64,000 nt of DNA from Mycosarcoma maydis. Its lineage: Eukaryota; Basidiomycota; Ustilaginomycetes; Ustilaginales. Below the pieces are notes generated by a model. The model saw only the letters and a program-made list of their open reading frames with translations. It ran no database searches and had not been told where the DNA came from. The DNA lies in NCBI RefSeq assembly GCF_000328475.2, contig NC_026489.1, positions 248,001-312,000 on the forward strand. Direction: 5' to 3'. Below are positions 1-10,789 of this stretch, piece after piece; position 1 is the stretch's first letter, and each line of letters starts with the position of its first letter. Both the position numbers and the translations under genes were made by a program.

Positions 1-1
1 G

Positions 2-1048
2 GCGATCATGGCTGGTATGCGAGTCGTGCCTGTCAAGACCAAGCCTGACGGCTCGATCGATCTTGAGGACCTTCGAGCGAAAGCCGAACTGCACAAAAAC
101 GAGCTGGCGGCCACGATGATCACCGAGCCGGCTACCACCGGATGCTACTTTAAGGATATCCAAGAGGCTTTCAAGGTTGTCCACGATAACGGCGGTCAGG
201 TGTACTTGGATGGTGCCAACCTGCAGGCGCAAGTGGCGCTCACCAACCCGGCCATCATGGGTGCCGATGTGACCCACTTGAACCTGCACAAGACCTTCTC
301 AATTCCACACGGTGGTGGAGGACCTGGTGTGGGACCGATCTGCGTCGCCGAGCACCTGGCACCCTTCTTGCCTGGTCACCCTCTTGCCTCTACGGGTGGC
401 GAGATGGCGATCAACCCGATCTCTGCTGCTCCTTGGGGATCGGCTTCGATTCTCACGATTGCGTGGGCTTACATCAAGATGCTCGGATGGGGAGGACTCA
501 AAAAGTCGACCGAGACGGCGTTGCTCGCCGCCAACTATGTCGCACACCGACTCAAGGATCATTACAAGCTCAAGTACACAGGCGACCGCGGGCGTGTCGC
601 GCACGAGCTGCTGATCGACGTGGCCGAATTCGAAGACGTTGGGCTCAAGGTGATGGACTTTGCCAAGCGTCTGATTGACTATGGCTTCCATCCACCCACG
701 TGTTCGTGGCCTATCTCGACGGGTTTGCTGATCGAGATCACCGAGTCCGAGTCGCTGCAGGAGATCGATAGGTTGATCGAGGCGTTTATTTCGATTCGTC
801 ATGAGGTCGAGGAGATCCGTGCGGGCAAGCAGCCAAAGGACAACAATTTGCTCAAGAATGCTCCGCACACCATGCAGGCGGTCACGGAGGACAAGTGGGA
901 GCGACCGTACAGCAGGGAGCGCGCCGTCTTCCCGGTAAACGAGCTCAGGCAGAACAAGTTCTGGCCTCCCGTAGCCAGGATCGATGATGCGTTTGGCGAT
1001 CGCGTCCTTGTATGCGAGTGTGGAGGTGTAGAAGACTATGTCAACTGA
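2..1048 (+). CDS. GCV2: Glycine dehydrogenase (decarboxylating), P-protein, C-terminal part
   Basis: P-protein of the mitochondrial glycine cleavage system. It decarboxylates glycine on pyridoxal phosphate and passes the aminomethyl group to lipoyl H-protein. The frame is open from base 2, so the gene continues left of the window; about 348 residues of a protein normally near 1000 are visible. The PLP-binding region is clear: a THLNLHKTFSIPHGGGGPG segment around residues 90-108 of the fragment, whose lysine forms the Schiff base, followed by the conserved GEMAINPISAAPWGSASIL region. The C-terminal tail with RPYSRERAVFP and FWPPVARIDDAFGDR is intact and ends in a normal stop, so the 3' end is complete. 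It converges with FRS1 465 bp downstream. The family assignment is very secure. Confidence 0.96.
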   Translation, partial: AIMAGMRVVPVKTKPDGSIDLEDLRAKAELHKNELAATMITEPATTGCYFKDIQEAFKVVHDNGGQVYLDGANLQAQVALTNPAIMGADVTHLNLHKTFSIPHGGGGPGVGPICVAEHLAPFLPGHPLASTGGEMAINPISAAPWGSASILTIAWAYIKMLGWGGLKKSTETALLAANYVAHRLKDHYKLKYTGDRGRVAHELLIDVAEFEDVGLKVMDFAKRLIDYGFHPPTCSWPISTGLLIEITESESLQEIDRLIEAFISIRHEVEEIRAGKQPKDNNLLKNAPHTMQAVTEDKWERPYSRERAVFPVNELRQNKFWPPVARIDDAFGDRVLVCECGGVEDYVN

Positions 1049-1513
1049 GTTTGGCGTTTTCGCTTTTGGCCTCATTGCTTTGGCCGTTTCGTGCTGGCAG
1101 ACGTACCTCAACCGTACCTGCTCTAGACACGCTGGTCTTTTCGCTTGACACGAATCTCATGATCGGCTTGCCGGCTTTCCCTGCTCTGAACCGGCGTCGC
1201 TCTTCCTTTATAGCAATGGGTTTCAACAGGTGTATTCTCGATTGTGTTGACGTGAATCTATACATGCTCCGATAGTAGCTGCTGGACGTGCTGCGTGCGC
1301 CAAGATTGTGCGGCACTGAGTTGGTGCGCTGACTGGCGGACTGGCGGACTGGTGAAGGTGACTTGGTGGCTTGGAGACGCAGTGTGAGCGCACTTTGTCG
1401 CTGGGTTGGTCGGCACGCGGCACGCGGCACGCTTGGTGGTCAGAGATGCGAAGACTGCGAAGATGGACAAGATTGAGAAGAGGGGGTGGATGGATTTGAG
1501 GTTGGACTACAAG
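1049..1513. other. Convergent 3' spacer between GCV2 and FRS1
   Basis: No gene is recognised here. The spacer should hold both 3' UTRs. It contains two small tandem repeats: three copies of an 8-mer GACTGGCG (last copy degenerate) at 1331-1354 and three copies of the 7-mer GGCACGC at 1412-1432. Several open frames cross it but none resembles a protein family. Confidence 0.6.
1331..1354. repeat. 8-bp tandem repeat, 3 copies
   Basis: GACTGGCG occurs twice exactly and then once as GACTGGTG. A separate 7-bp repeat (GGCACGC, three copies) follows at 1412-1432. Both lie in the convergent spacer. Confidence 0.8.
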
Positions 1514-3379
1514 TTAGAGGAGGGGGTCGAGGATGAATTCGAGGGCGGAGCAGGGGTAGTCGATGGAAAAGTTGTTGAGGACGTGTGGGTGAAGGACGCC
1601 GATGTGGCCTAGGACGTGATCGGTGTGGGAGGGGAGCGAGGATTCGAGGTCATGCTTGATGGTGTCGAGAGCATGCGCGTGGTGCGTTGCAGAGCCAGGG
1701 TTGTACGTGGTTGCCGGTAGACGGACGTGGATCGTGGCGGCTCGACCGGGTAGGAATGTGGGGTTATCGACGTCTTGCTGGATCCAGTAGCCTTTATCGG
1801 CTACGGTCGAGCAGGCTGGGATGCGCGCAATGTCCAAGCTCAACATCAACCGGTCCAACAGGCCGTGCACCACCTCGAAACTCGCCGTCTTGTCGCAGTA
1901 CACGGCTCCGACATGTCGCTGATTGCGAGCACACCGCTCGAGCTCGTCGGCATCCTTCAAGGCAATATCCGAGACTTCAAACGTTCGCAATGGCAACGCG
2001 TGCTTGCGGTTCTCTCGCACCGTCTTGAGGAGCCCCGGCAAAAGGCTCGTTCGAACCACTTGATATTCGGCCGTCTTGGGATTCTCGAGCACAATCGCAC
2101 TTGTGCCATCATCTTTGCGCTTCAACCAGCCAAAGTTCTCATCGTGCGAACACAGGATGAGCGGAAGCACCTCGATCCACCCGGAATACGCACATTCGCG
2201 TCGAACAATGTCGGCCAGCTTGTTGATCGGCAGAGGAGCAGCAACCGTGTTGGTCGCAGGGAACGTCTTGGGCAGATTGTCGAAGCCGAACGCCACCGCG
2301 ACGTCTTCCATGAGATCGCACTCGTGCAGAATATCCGGTCGTGTCGGAGGAACATCTACGATGAGCTTCTCAGTGGGAGCGTCCGCATCTACCGTGGCCG
2401 AGTGACCCATTTTTTTCAAATACTCGATCATCTGTTGCGGAGAAAGCTGCAGACCGGTGCATCGGTTGATGTAGTCGACCGAAGCCGGCAAGCGCACGTT
2501 GCTCAGATCCGGCGTCACCTTAACCTTGCCATCCGGGTATACTACTTTGACAGGCTCCACAGTGAACGGCTCTGCACAGTACTGGGAGAACATGGCGACG
2601 ATGATGTTGATCACAATGCCCAGCTTGGTTTCGTCAATCGCGGTGGTGTCGATAAAGACGTTTTTCGTATCGAGCGTGATCTTGCTGTGGTTCGAGTTGA
2701 TGATCGGCGGCATCGAGAGAACCTGTCGGTTGGAATCGTAGATGATCGGATACACTGGGCTGTCACGGATGATGTGCAGGTAGCGCGACAGGTGCTTATC
2801 CGACTCGTACAGCTCCATCAGCTGGCTAGCGTCGTACTCTTGCTCCTTGTTGAGTGGTGCAAACTTGATGTGCTTGGGCGGAAGCGCCTCGTACGAGAAG
2901 GGAGCCGAGATGGTATCCAAGTCGTGCGTACCGATAGCGACCAGTGTCCTACGACGAGCTAGGTTTTGATGCAGCTTGTCCTGCAGATCGATAAAGTGGG
3001 CGTAGCTCTCCGCAGTGAAGCTCACGTTTCTCAACACGGCGCCGGCAAAGTATGGTCGGATGCGCGCTACGTCTTTGCTGAGTTTGATCTCGATCATGTT
3101 TTCCGGCTGGCTGAGCTTGATTTGAGGCTGAGCAATGTTGCCTAGGAACACGTTGAGCGCACGCGAGATCCCTTCGTGGCAGAGAAGATCGTACCTGTTG
3201 GCGGGGATGTCGATCTTGAGCTGAGCACGCTCGCCCAGTCCAGCTTTGGCCACTTCTTCAGTGGTGTCATCGTCGAGTTCGATACCGAATTGAAAGCACA
3301 GTTCGTCGAACTCCTGCGTTGTATACGTGCGCCCAAGCGCCTTGTAAAAGTGCTCCTTGTCGACGCCAACGGTAGGCAT
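1514..3379 (-). CDS. FRS1: Phenylalanyl-tRNA synthetase beta subunit, cytosolic
   Basis: Beta subunit of the cytosolic alpha2-beta2 enzyme that charges tRNA-Phe. The ATG at 3379 gives a 621-residue protein starting MPTVGVDKEHFY, which matches the usual start of eukaryotic beta subunits. The frame stays open 35 codons further upstream but has no ATG there. Visible parts are the N-terminal B1-like segment; the B3/B4 region containing KIDIPANRYDLLCHEG; the B5 domain around residues 295-375 (VDYINRCTGLQLSP, then DVPPTRPDILHECDLMEDVA); and the catalytic-like core to the end (CSALEFILDPLL). No intron is apparent. An ATG-initiated small frame (MPKHKAKAAASK, 33 codons, about 3505-3606 minus) lies in the leader and could act as an upstream ORF. 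Confidence 0.95.
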   Translation of the reverse strand: MPTVGVDKEHFYKALGRTYTTQEFDELCFQFGIELDDDTTEEVAKAGLGERAQLKIDIPANRYDLLCHEGISRALNVFLGNIAQPQIKLSQPENMIEIKLSKDVARIRPYFAGAVLRNVSFTAESYAHFIDLQDKLHQNLARRRTLVAIGTHDLDTISAPFSYEALPPKHIKFAPLNKEQEYDASQLMELYESDKHLSRYLHIIRDSPVYPIIYDSNRQVLSMPPIINSNHSKITLDTKNVFIDTTAIDETKLGIVINIIVAMFSQYCAEPFTVEPVKVVYPDGKVKVTPDLSNVRLPASVDYINRCTGLQLSPQQMIEYLKKMGHSATVDADAPTEKLIVDVPPTRPDILHECDLMEDVAVAFGFDNLPKTFPATNTVAAPLPINKLADIVRRECAYSGWIEVLPLILCSHDENFGWLKRKDDGTSAIVLENPKTAEYQVVRTSLLPGLLKTVRENRKHALPLRTFEVSDIALKDADELERCARNQRHVGAVYCDKTASFEVVHGLLDRLMLSLDIARIPACSTVADKGYWIQQDVDNPTFLPGRAATIHVRLPATTYNPGSATHHAHALDTIKHDLESSLPSHTDHVLGHIGVLHPHVLNNFSIDYPCSALEFILDPLL

Positions 3380-4027
3380 GGTTGCGAGTTGCGAGTCGGA
3401 ATTGCGGCTACTCTGCACGCGCGAAAGAGTCGTTGAAACAGCTGATGAAAGCGCAACTGAATCCAGTCGCGAGACGTCGGTCAAGACCGGGTTGAGATGA
3501 TCTAGGTCAACAAGATGGTGAGTAAGCCGTCAGTGTTGCTTAAGTGTGTGATGGAAGAGCAAGCGCTTTTGGAAGCTGCTGCTTTGGCTTTGTGCTTTGG
3601 CATTTTTCCACTTTTTGTGGCAGCGTGTCGACTCACGACTCGTAACTGACTTGACCCACACTCCCCAGACCAAACCACTGCGCGCTGCCAAACTTGCTTT
3701 TTTCCTCTCATGTCTGGCTCTCAGATCTTCTTAAAGCTCAATTTGCACTTGTCTCGCACGAAAGAAGTGAAGAAGAAAAAAAAACACTTTTGTGTTTGAT
3801 ACTCGCGACTCCTTGACTCATACTCGAATCTAACGCCTCGGGTTGCCCCACGGCTGGCCGGACCAGTCGTGAGTTGTGAGAAACTTGTCAAGGCAAAAAA
3901 AACACACTTTCATCGACTCTTCGGGTTGAGCTAGAACATGTTTCTCATGCGCAGCTATGATCGCTGTTCGGTGACGCTGACACGAAAGACGGAACGTGGT
4001 CGATGATGGTGCGCTAGCCACGCTCGA
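3380..4027. other. Promoter/leader spacer between the Est1-like gene and FRS1
   Basis: The spacer lies between two minus-strand genes, so it carries the FRS1 promoter (high-coordinate side of FRS1) and the 3' UTR of the Est1-like gene. It has A-rich tracts at about 3774-3786 and 3894-3902. No convincing gene is present; only the 33-codon upstream frame noted under FRS1. Confidence 0.55.
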
Positions 4028-7000
4028 TTACGAAAAGCGAGGCGGATACGAGTCGCCACCTCCAGTGGATCCTGGATAGTACAGATCTTGGCCAGCTCCA
4101 AATCCAAATCGATCACCATGCGCGTTTCCAGGCTGAGGCGTCATACGCTGCTGCTGTGATTGCTGCAAAGGCGACGGCGAGTACGAGCTTTGATAATGCT
4201 GCAGGGGCTGGTAAGGCTGCTGCAAATGGGCCCCGCCGAAACCGTGGAGGTTGAACGGATCGGGCGTCGTGTTACTGTAGACCTCTGCAAAACGGCTGTG
4301 TTGCTGCTGCTGCTGCAGCAAATGCCCAGCGTTTTGCCAGTGTGGCTGCTGCTGGTACGCCTGATGCTGCTGATGTTGCAATGCGTGTTGGTCCAGCTCC
4401 GAGGTGGAAGTGTGCGATCGGCTTGCATACTGTTGCAGGTGAGGCGGCAGGTTCGATACGCCCCCGCCAAACTCGGACGCGTTGGGCGGTGCCCAGATGG
4501 AGCTGATCGGCGCTCCGTTTGCAAGTAAATGGCTGCTTGCTCCTGAGCCCAGGTAATTGCCGCCATGGCCTGCTCCTACCTGCCCGATCCCCTTCTGTGT
4601 TGAAGGCATGGGAAGAAAGCCATCTTGGGGATTCGCAGAAGCGCCGTGCATTGAGGAGGAAGGATGGGAGCTGGAAGCCAACAATTGGCTCGAGCCTGAT
4701 CCCGACGGTGACTGCGACGCGAGCGGATATGCGGAGAATAAGTGGCGAGCCAGATCATCGTTGCTATGGTACGTCTTGTGCTTAACTTGCGACGGCACCA
4801 GCAGCCGTTCGGCTCCTGTCTTGGCACCAGTCTCGGTCGTGGCGCCATTCTCTCGCACATGGATACTACGCATCGACTCCTCGATCCCGTCAACATCCGT
4901 GTCCCCGCTTGGCTTCGATGCATGATCCATCGCAGCACGCATAGCCGCCTCGACTGGATCATCGATCGACACTGGTCGGACCGTCTGTGTCGTAGAAGCA
5001 CCCGCGCTGGCCGAAGCGCTATTGCCTGCAGTTGTCGTCGACCTCTGTCGCTCAAAGACAAACACGTTGTTGATATCGTCAAAATGGATCGGGCTTGCGT
5101 CCGACTCGGCAATCACCTTGGCGTCAATCATCAGGTCGGCAATGCGCATCAGCTGCTCCTCGTTCGGATGCACTTGGCTCGGTCTGACCGTTTCCATGTT
5201 GGCACACGCCTCGCCCATCCCGACGTTGACCGTGGTGCCACCGGGGATGGTCGACTTAGTAGCTTTGCGCGTAGGTGCAAAGCCTCGCATGTCCAAGTCC
5301 TCCTCTAGACAGAGTGCTGGCGCACCAACCGAGCCCACCTTGCCAATGTTGGGTAGAGACTCGAACGGGAAAGCATAACGAAGGCTGTTGATCAGGTCGA
5401 CATACTGCGACCAGCATCGGTCCGTCGAAGACAGCGTACTTGCGTAAGCGACGTGATGCTGATCCGGTCGCTCAGAAGCCGGCAGCACCTCCATATCCGA
5501 GCGCACCACGTCAGGATCCGTGTCACCGTATCGTTGTATGGCGTCTCGAGCTCGCTTTTCGATGCGCTGCAAGTACTCGAGATGCGTCTTGGTCCACTTT
5601 GTCACAATGCGCAGCGCCGGTAGCGTCCTTCGCACGACAGCCGTCAAATTACGTGTGGGAGCTGACGGCCCATCTGCCTGCCGAAGCGCTGTCGCAAGTT
5701 CGCCATGGGCTTCCAGGGCCTGTCGAGTTTCGAGCGTGTCTGTTGCCGTCAGCTCACTGAAAACGCCAAGTACGTGTGCTGTGACCAGGAACTCGACACA
5801 ACGACTCGTTTCGGGCGACGGTGCGCGTTTCTTGGACGAACGCTCGCCACGAACCGCCCTTGGACGATGTCGATCTTCGGAACCGTCGGAAGGCGGCCGT
5901 GGCGATTCTCTTCTGCTAGAGAAGGTAGGAGCACCGCGCCAGAGCCGTGTCGTCCACGATGCGCAAAGTGCAATTACGAGAAACTGCACGATCTGATCGG
6001 CACGCAGAGCTCGTGCACGGATCAATGTGGAGAAAGTGGCGAGCACTGAACTGGATAGGTACGTGATGTGTTCGAGATGACTGCGTTGGTAGAATAAGCC
6101 GTGCAGCACAATCACCTGTTCGGTCCATGCTTCGGTCAGCTGCTGAGCCTGCTCTAGGCTGTTGGAAAGCTGCGTTACCAGCTGCGCATCGCGCGCTCGA
6201 TGGTCTTTGGCTGCATCCCAGTGTATGTCACCGCCATCGTCGGATCGTGCCGCCTCTTTTAGGTATGTGGAAGTAGGCTTTGACAGAAGCTTCTCGAGAT
6301 TGATCTTGGCTTTGACGAAAGGCGTCTTGACGCAAAGCGCTCGGTAATAGTAGTAGAGCGCAGAAAAAGTGTCGGCATTGTATAGCGATACTACAGCAAG
6401 CTGGTTGGACGGCTGGCCTTGATCTGGCAAGATGAGGCGCGATTGTTCGTAAAAGGCACGCGCACGGCTGAAGTCGTGTTTGGGCGAGCTTTTGCCGGTT
6501 TTGGCGCCGGGTATGCCAATGTCGTTATCGCGTGACGACATTTCGCGGTATCTGGCTAGATCGCCGCAAAAGACGAGGAATTTGTGAAGCAGCATGGTGA
6601 GGTGGATGCGCTTGGCTGGTAGTAAAGCAGCTTGAGACAGACTCTCGTCTGGCTCGTTGGTCTGACGTGTGGCACGCGATGCGTACGAATCGGGCGGCAT
6701 CGAGGATGAAACGGATTCATCGGCGTCCTTGTCGGCGTCGATGCCGAGCACTTCGAGGCTTGATCGTGCTTCATCAAGAGAAAAGAGTCGGACAAGCCTG
6801 CCGACCAACTCATGCCAGAACAGCTCCTCGTCGAGCAAGAAAGTGCGGTATTCCGACTTGGCACGCGCTACATCTGGAGCGGACTTTGCCCGTCGCGATG
6901 GTGGCTGAACAGCAGGGTCAATGGCCTTCTGTGCAGCTGAGATGTAGGAGCGGTAGGCAGTGATGAGGTTGTAGCAAGTGTCGGACCATATGTATGCATC

Positions 7001-7291
7001 CACCGACTGCGCCTCGCGAGTAAAGGTGCACGTGAAGAGCAGGTTGAGCCAAGTGTTGCGGACATTTTTGCGGGCAAAGTCAACTTCTGGATGCAACAAC
7101 TTTGCGCTCGCATCTTTTGGATGCATTCGACCGGCTCGAGAGGTGTTGGTGGTGTTGCCAGATGATGAAGAGTGAGCAAAACTCTTTTTGACCAGGCGCT
7201 CGAGCTCTGCCTTCTGCCTGCGCCCTTGTTCAAGCAGCATAGCGGCGCGCTGGTCCCTCTGTGACATGGCTGTAGTCGGTGAAGTAGTCAT
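4028..7291 (-). CDS. Est1/Ebs1/SMG7-like protein (telomerase/NMD factor family)
   Basis: A 1087-residue member of the EST1/SMG5-6-7 family. Members act in telomerase recruitment (Est1) or nonsense-mediated decay (Ebs1, SMG7), binding partners through a 14-3-3-like TPR domain. The N-terminal Est1 region begins near residue 75 (NVRNTWLNLLFTCTFTREAQ). The diagnostic helical segment at about residues 280-330 reads YEQSRLILPDQGQPSNQLAV, then ALYYYYRAL and PFVKAKINLEKLL. A second Est1-type domain follows, with ANMETVRPSQVHPNEEQL further on. The last ~130 residues are low complexity and glutamine-rich. No C-terminal PIN nuclease domain is visible, so SMG7/Ebs1/Est1 fits better than SMG5 or SMG6. The start is the first ATG; a second at codon 9 is also possible. 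Whether it serves telomeres or decay cannot be read from the sequence. Confidence 0.85.
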   Translation of the reverse strand: MTTSPTTAMSQRDQRAAMLLEQGRRQKAELERLVKKSFAHSSSSGNTTNTSRAGRMHPKDASAKLLHPEVDFARKNVRNTWLNLLFTCTFTREAQSVDAYIWSDTCYNLITAYRSYISAAQKAIDPAVQPPSRRAKSAPDVARAKSEYRTFLLDEELFWHELVGRLVRLFSLDEARSSLEVLGIDADKDADESVSSSMPPDSYASRATRQTNEPDESLSQAALLPAKRIHLTMLLHKFLVFCGDLARYREMSSRDNDIGIPGAKTGKSSPKHDFSRARAFYEQSRLILPDQGQPSNQLAVVSLYNADTFSALYYYYRALCVKTPFVKAKINLEKLLSKPTSTYLKEAARSDDGGDIHWDAAKDHRARDAQLVTQLSNSLEQAQQLTEAWTEQVIVLHGLFYQRSHLEHITYLSSSVLATFSTLIRARALRADQIVQFLVIALCASWTTRLWRGAPTFSSRRESPRPPSDGSEDRHRPRAVRGERSSKKRAPSPETSRCVEFLVTAHVLGVFSELTATDTLETRQALEAHGELATALRQADGPSAPTRNLTAVVRRTLPALRIVTKWTKTHLEYLQRIEKRARDAIQRYGDTDPDVVRSDMEVLPASERPDQHHVAYASTLSSTDRCWSQYVDLINSLRYAFPFESLPNIGKVGSVGAPALCLEEDLDMRGFAPTRKATKSTIPGGTTVNVGMGEACANMETVRPSQVHPNEEQLMRIADLMIDAKVIAESDASPIHFDDINNVFVFERQRSTTTAGNSASASAGASTTQTVRPVSIDDPVEAAMRAAMDHASKPSGDTDVDGIEESMRSIHVRENGATTETGAKTGAERLLVPSQVKHKTYHSNDDLARHLFSAYPLASQSPSGSGSSQLLASSSHPSSSMHGASANPQDGFLPMPSTQKGIGQVGAGHGGNYLGSGASSHLLANGAPISSIWAPPNASEFGGGVSNLPPHLQQYASRSHTSTSELDQHALQHQQHQAYQQQPHWQNAGHLLQQQQQHSRFAEVYSNTTPDPFNLHGFGGAHLQQPYQPLQHYQSSYSPSPLQQSQQQRMTPQPGNAHGDRFGFGAGQDLYYPGSTGGGDSYPPRFS

Positions 7292-8746
7292 TTACCGTTA
7301 GTAGAGCGTGTTTCAATGCTAGTGATTTTGGTGAGGCAAAGCAAATCAAGACGCTGAGGTTGTGATGCTGGCCGATCACGGATGTCGTCTGGTCGCAGTC
7401 TGACCACGGACCGCACCCGGTAGTCGCGTATGAGGTCGCTTCTGCACAGCGCAGCTCGAGTTCAGATTAAAGGTAAGCAGCAAGTCTCGAGTTCAGACCA
7501 TGATACCGAGCCACAGTTGAAACGAATCGTGAGAGGGTGACGAGGGGGATGGATGTGGATGAGAGACAAGATGAGGAGATGCTGAATTTTTTGTAAACAC
7601 TCACGACTGGCCTCTCTGTGCGGCGTGTGGACGACTCACTCGCCAATCGTGAATCAGGAATTTAAGCGAAGTTCTAAAAATTGTGAATTGTGAATTGCTC
7701 CTTTCTGAGTGGGATTCGCGATTCGTGATTCTTGCTTGATTCACCAATTCACGATTCCGCGCACAGTCAAGAGAGACGGCAGCATTCCCAGATCCGCTCA
7801 GACCATCGATCTGAGGGATGCAACTTGATCGCACTGCCCCTTGTCTTCAACATGAGAGCTTTGCAAAGAGAGAGAGTACCACTTGCATTTGAAAGAGGGG
7901 GTGAAGAATGGGTCGTATTCACGATCTGCCTGCAAGTTTTAACAGCAACTGTGTGATTCTCTTTCTTGGATCGCATATCAGAACCAACTCACACTCGTGA
8001 CTGACGACTGAAACGGAGGAGCACACGGACATACAGTCACGAGTACATCCTCGAGCGAAATTCACGATTGACACACAGGATGTCTTTACGCTTCTGTCCA
8101 GGTGCGACTCGTGACTGGATGGTGTTCTCAATCCAATAGCCGGTCACAACAAGCAATCGTGAACCACAAATGATACTGTACAGTACATGTAGGAAAAAAA
8201 AAAAAAAAAAAACAAGAAAATCTGTAGTAATAATCGTGAATCGCATATCACGAATATTAATGTTATAATCGACAAGAGCGGACAAGCAGATCCCGTTCTA
8301 TCACGTCTAACAAGTGGACTTTTGCAGCCTTCATTTCGACCGTAATTTGCAATTTGCAGCATCGATTTCGGTGCTCTGTCGGTAAATCACGAATCACAAA
8401 TTTCAGTCACGAGTCTGTGAGTCTCGAACTTAGTATGGAAAGTGGAGGCTAACGTACACGTTACCACATACAGCCATGCCGTGCCGTTGACGGTTGACAT
8501 ATTCGTGATTCGTGATTGTTTGATTCTGCTCGCTCGGTTCACAATGTCTCAGCTGAGCAGCAAAAGACGATCTATGTCAGGAACGGCGCACCACTCGTCC
8601 CATCTCTGACGGTTCTTCTGAATCGGTGAAAGTCATTTGCGGGCTTGGGCAATCTTCTGCGATCTCTTGCTTGACAACGGACAGCTCGCATCAGTTGTTC
8701 GGTTGTACAAATTTAGCACTGCATTCGGCGTCGCGCACGAGCCTTG
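7292..8746. promoter_or_regulatory. Divergent spacer, heptamer-rich
   Basis: This 1.45 kb lies between divergent genes (Est1-like minus, DUF2461 plus) and should hold both promoters. It has at least four clusters of the TCACGA/TCGTGA repeat (about 7605-7755, 8155-8255, 8385-8425, 8500-8520), a run of 19 A at 8194-8212 and a palindromic ACTGTACAGT just before that run. No protein or RNA gene was recognised. Confidence 0.5.
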
Positions 8747-10403
8747 ATGGCTTCGCGAAGATCTGCAAGAGCCTCGGTAGGCAAGCGCCTCAGCTACCGA
8801 GAAGAGTCTGATCAAGACGACTCAACAGCTGATTTGACCGAAGACGAGTACCAGCAAGACCGAGCATCCACCAGCACAGACGATGGTGCGGTGGCTGAGG
8901 ATGAACCCTCCGATGAGGCGAGCGAGGACAGCCAGGCTGGCAAGCGCAGGGCGGACGCTAAACGACGCAAGTTGAACTCTGTATCGGTGCCGATCAAACA
9001 CACTGCAGCAAAGAGCGTCACCATCGGCAACGATTGGGCTCCAGGAGAAACTCGCGTGGTCGCCAAGCTGGTGGGTCCACCGCAAACCGGCCATGTTGCT
9101 CGCGGTGAACTCAGTCGCAACGTTCTCGACTTTCTCACCGACTTGCAGGCCAACAATGATAGAGACTGGTTTGCGCGCTATGATGCAGTGTACAGATACT
9201 GCTGGAAAAACTTTGGCGAGTTTGCCGACGCCGTGTTGAACGATATCATGGAACAGGTCGATGATACTGTCCCGTGGCTTCCAACAAAGGACCTTGTCTA
9301 CCGTATCTACAGAGACGTGCGGTTCTCCAACGACAAGACGCCATACAAGACAAATATGATGGCCTCATTCTCTCGAGGTGGAAGAAAAGGTCCCTTTGCA
9401 GGATACCACGTCCTGATCAAGCCAGGTGGACAAAGCTTCTTTGCTGCAGGCCGATGGCAGCCGGAGCGAGAGGATTTGGCCATCATACGTCGAAATATCC
9501 TGAATGACACGCAGGAAGCTCGAGCGCTCAAGGCAGCAGTGAGCGAGCCGAGTTTTGTCAAGTGGTTCGGCGCGCCAAAAGGTTGTGCCAAGGCCAAGAG
9601 TAAGGCAAACGCCAAAGCGCAGACCGAGACACATCAACGCTGCAACCTGTGGGGAGGTGACGACCAACTCAAAGTTGCACCCAAGATCGAAGGCATAGAC
9701 AAGAACCACAAAGACATTGACTGGTTGAAGCTGCGCAGTTTCTGCGTGATACACCAGTGAGTGGCAAGCGTAGCGATCTATACCGATACAGTCGGCAGCC
9801 ATTCACGATTGACGGCTCAGCTTCCGAGAGATCAGTAACTAACAACTTTGCTCTCACTCTGACCTTTTCGCATGCTCGACGAATTTGAAATCCACCAGCT
9901 TTTCTGACACGCAAGTGTTGCGCAAAGACTTCCGTCAACGCTTGGTCGAAGCAGGCAAGGCGTCAGAGCCTCTCGTTCGAATGTAAGCTTTTAAGAACGG
10001 ACTTCGTGTCAGTGCATAATCGGAATAGGCTTCCGACGACATTGACTCGACATCAGGCTTTCCGACCAGGGCTGGTGAGACTAGACGTCACATTGCGCCA
10101 GTCAAGACGGTCAGAGTAGCCGATCTACTTGATACTCACCCACTTTCTTTCTCTGCCATCTACCGACACAGCTTGAACTCGATGACCTCGCCAGACCCTC
10201 CTCCGCCGCCAGAAACCGAAGTTGAAGCAGAACAAGATCAAGACGATGAGCGAGGTCGGTTGTCCAGAGACCGAAATCGTGTTGATTTGCACCACGATGA
10301 CGCGGACCAAGACGAATTGGTTCGCACTGATTCATTTGACTATGCCGATGATAACGATGACGCCAACCTCACCGACAGCCACAGCGAAGGAGCTGAAATA
10401 TGA
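8747..10403 (+). CDS. DUF2461 domain protein (three exons)
   Basis: Exons are 8747-9756, 9899-9982 and 10172-10403, giving 441 residues. Both introns have clear signals (GTGAGT...CACCAG and GTAAGC...GACACAG), and the phases join to a continuous family-like stretch (SFCVIHHFSDTQVLRKDF, then LVRILNSMTSPDP). The N-terminal ~110 residues are acidic and low complexity with a basic KRRADAKRRK patch, possibly a nuclear localisation signal. The DUF2461 core starts near residue 120 (LDFLTDLQANNDRDWFARYD) and contains YRIYRDVRFSNDKTPYKTN and GGQSFFAAGRWQPE. The C-terminal 60 residues are strongly acidic. The family is widespread in bacteria and fungi with no established biochemical role. Intron 1 carries one copy of the spacer heptamer. 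The first ATG is at 8747. Confidence 0.85.
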
Positions 10404-10789
10404 CCAGATCTCTCTCTGTGCAGCTGCTAGATGACTCCTCGTCCATGTATACAAGCCTGGCCTTCTCGATGGTCGTGTATCGTCGATACACTTTTGCACC
10501 TTTCATTCCAAGTGACCGCCGTAGAATTCATGATTGTCACTTATCCGCGTGTACAGCATCGGCCGATGTGCAAGTTCGCCCACTCTACCAAGCAAAACCT
10601 ATCAACTCGACGTTACTCTAGCCAAAATGAAAACGCTCTCTTGCCCGAATGATGCAGGGTCGTCCGAAGCGGTGGCACACATAACCGAGTTCAAGATGGA
10701 TAATATTACATAGAGGAAACGCACAGCGGATTGTAGCTGCCGAGAGATGCTCGTGTGAAACGGTTACGAGAACGAGTAGCAGATACAGT
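10404..10789. other. Convergent 3' spacer between DUF2461 gene and PRE1
   Basis: This region holds the two 3' ends. No gene, repeat or RNA structure was recognised. Confidence 0.5.

Noticed and set aside
299..1111. 270-codon antisense frame over GCV2
   Set aside because: Shadow of the well-identified glycine decarboxylase frame; no family match.
1775..2962. 395-codon plus-strand frame over FRS1
   Set aside because: Antisense to the conserved synthetase beta subunit; composition typical of a mirror frame.
3380..3484. 35-residue N-terminal extension of FRS1 (possible targeting signal)
   Set aside because: The open extension has no ATG, and the family start MPTVGV coincides with the ATG at 3379.
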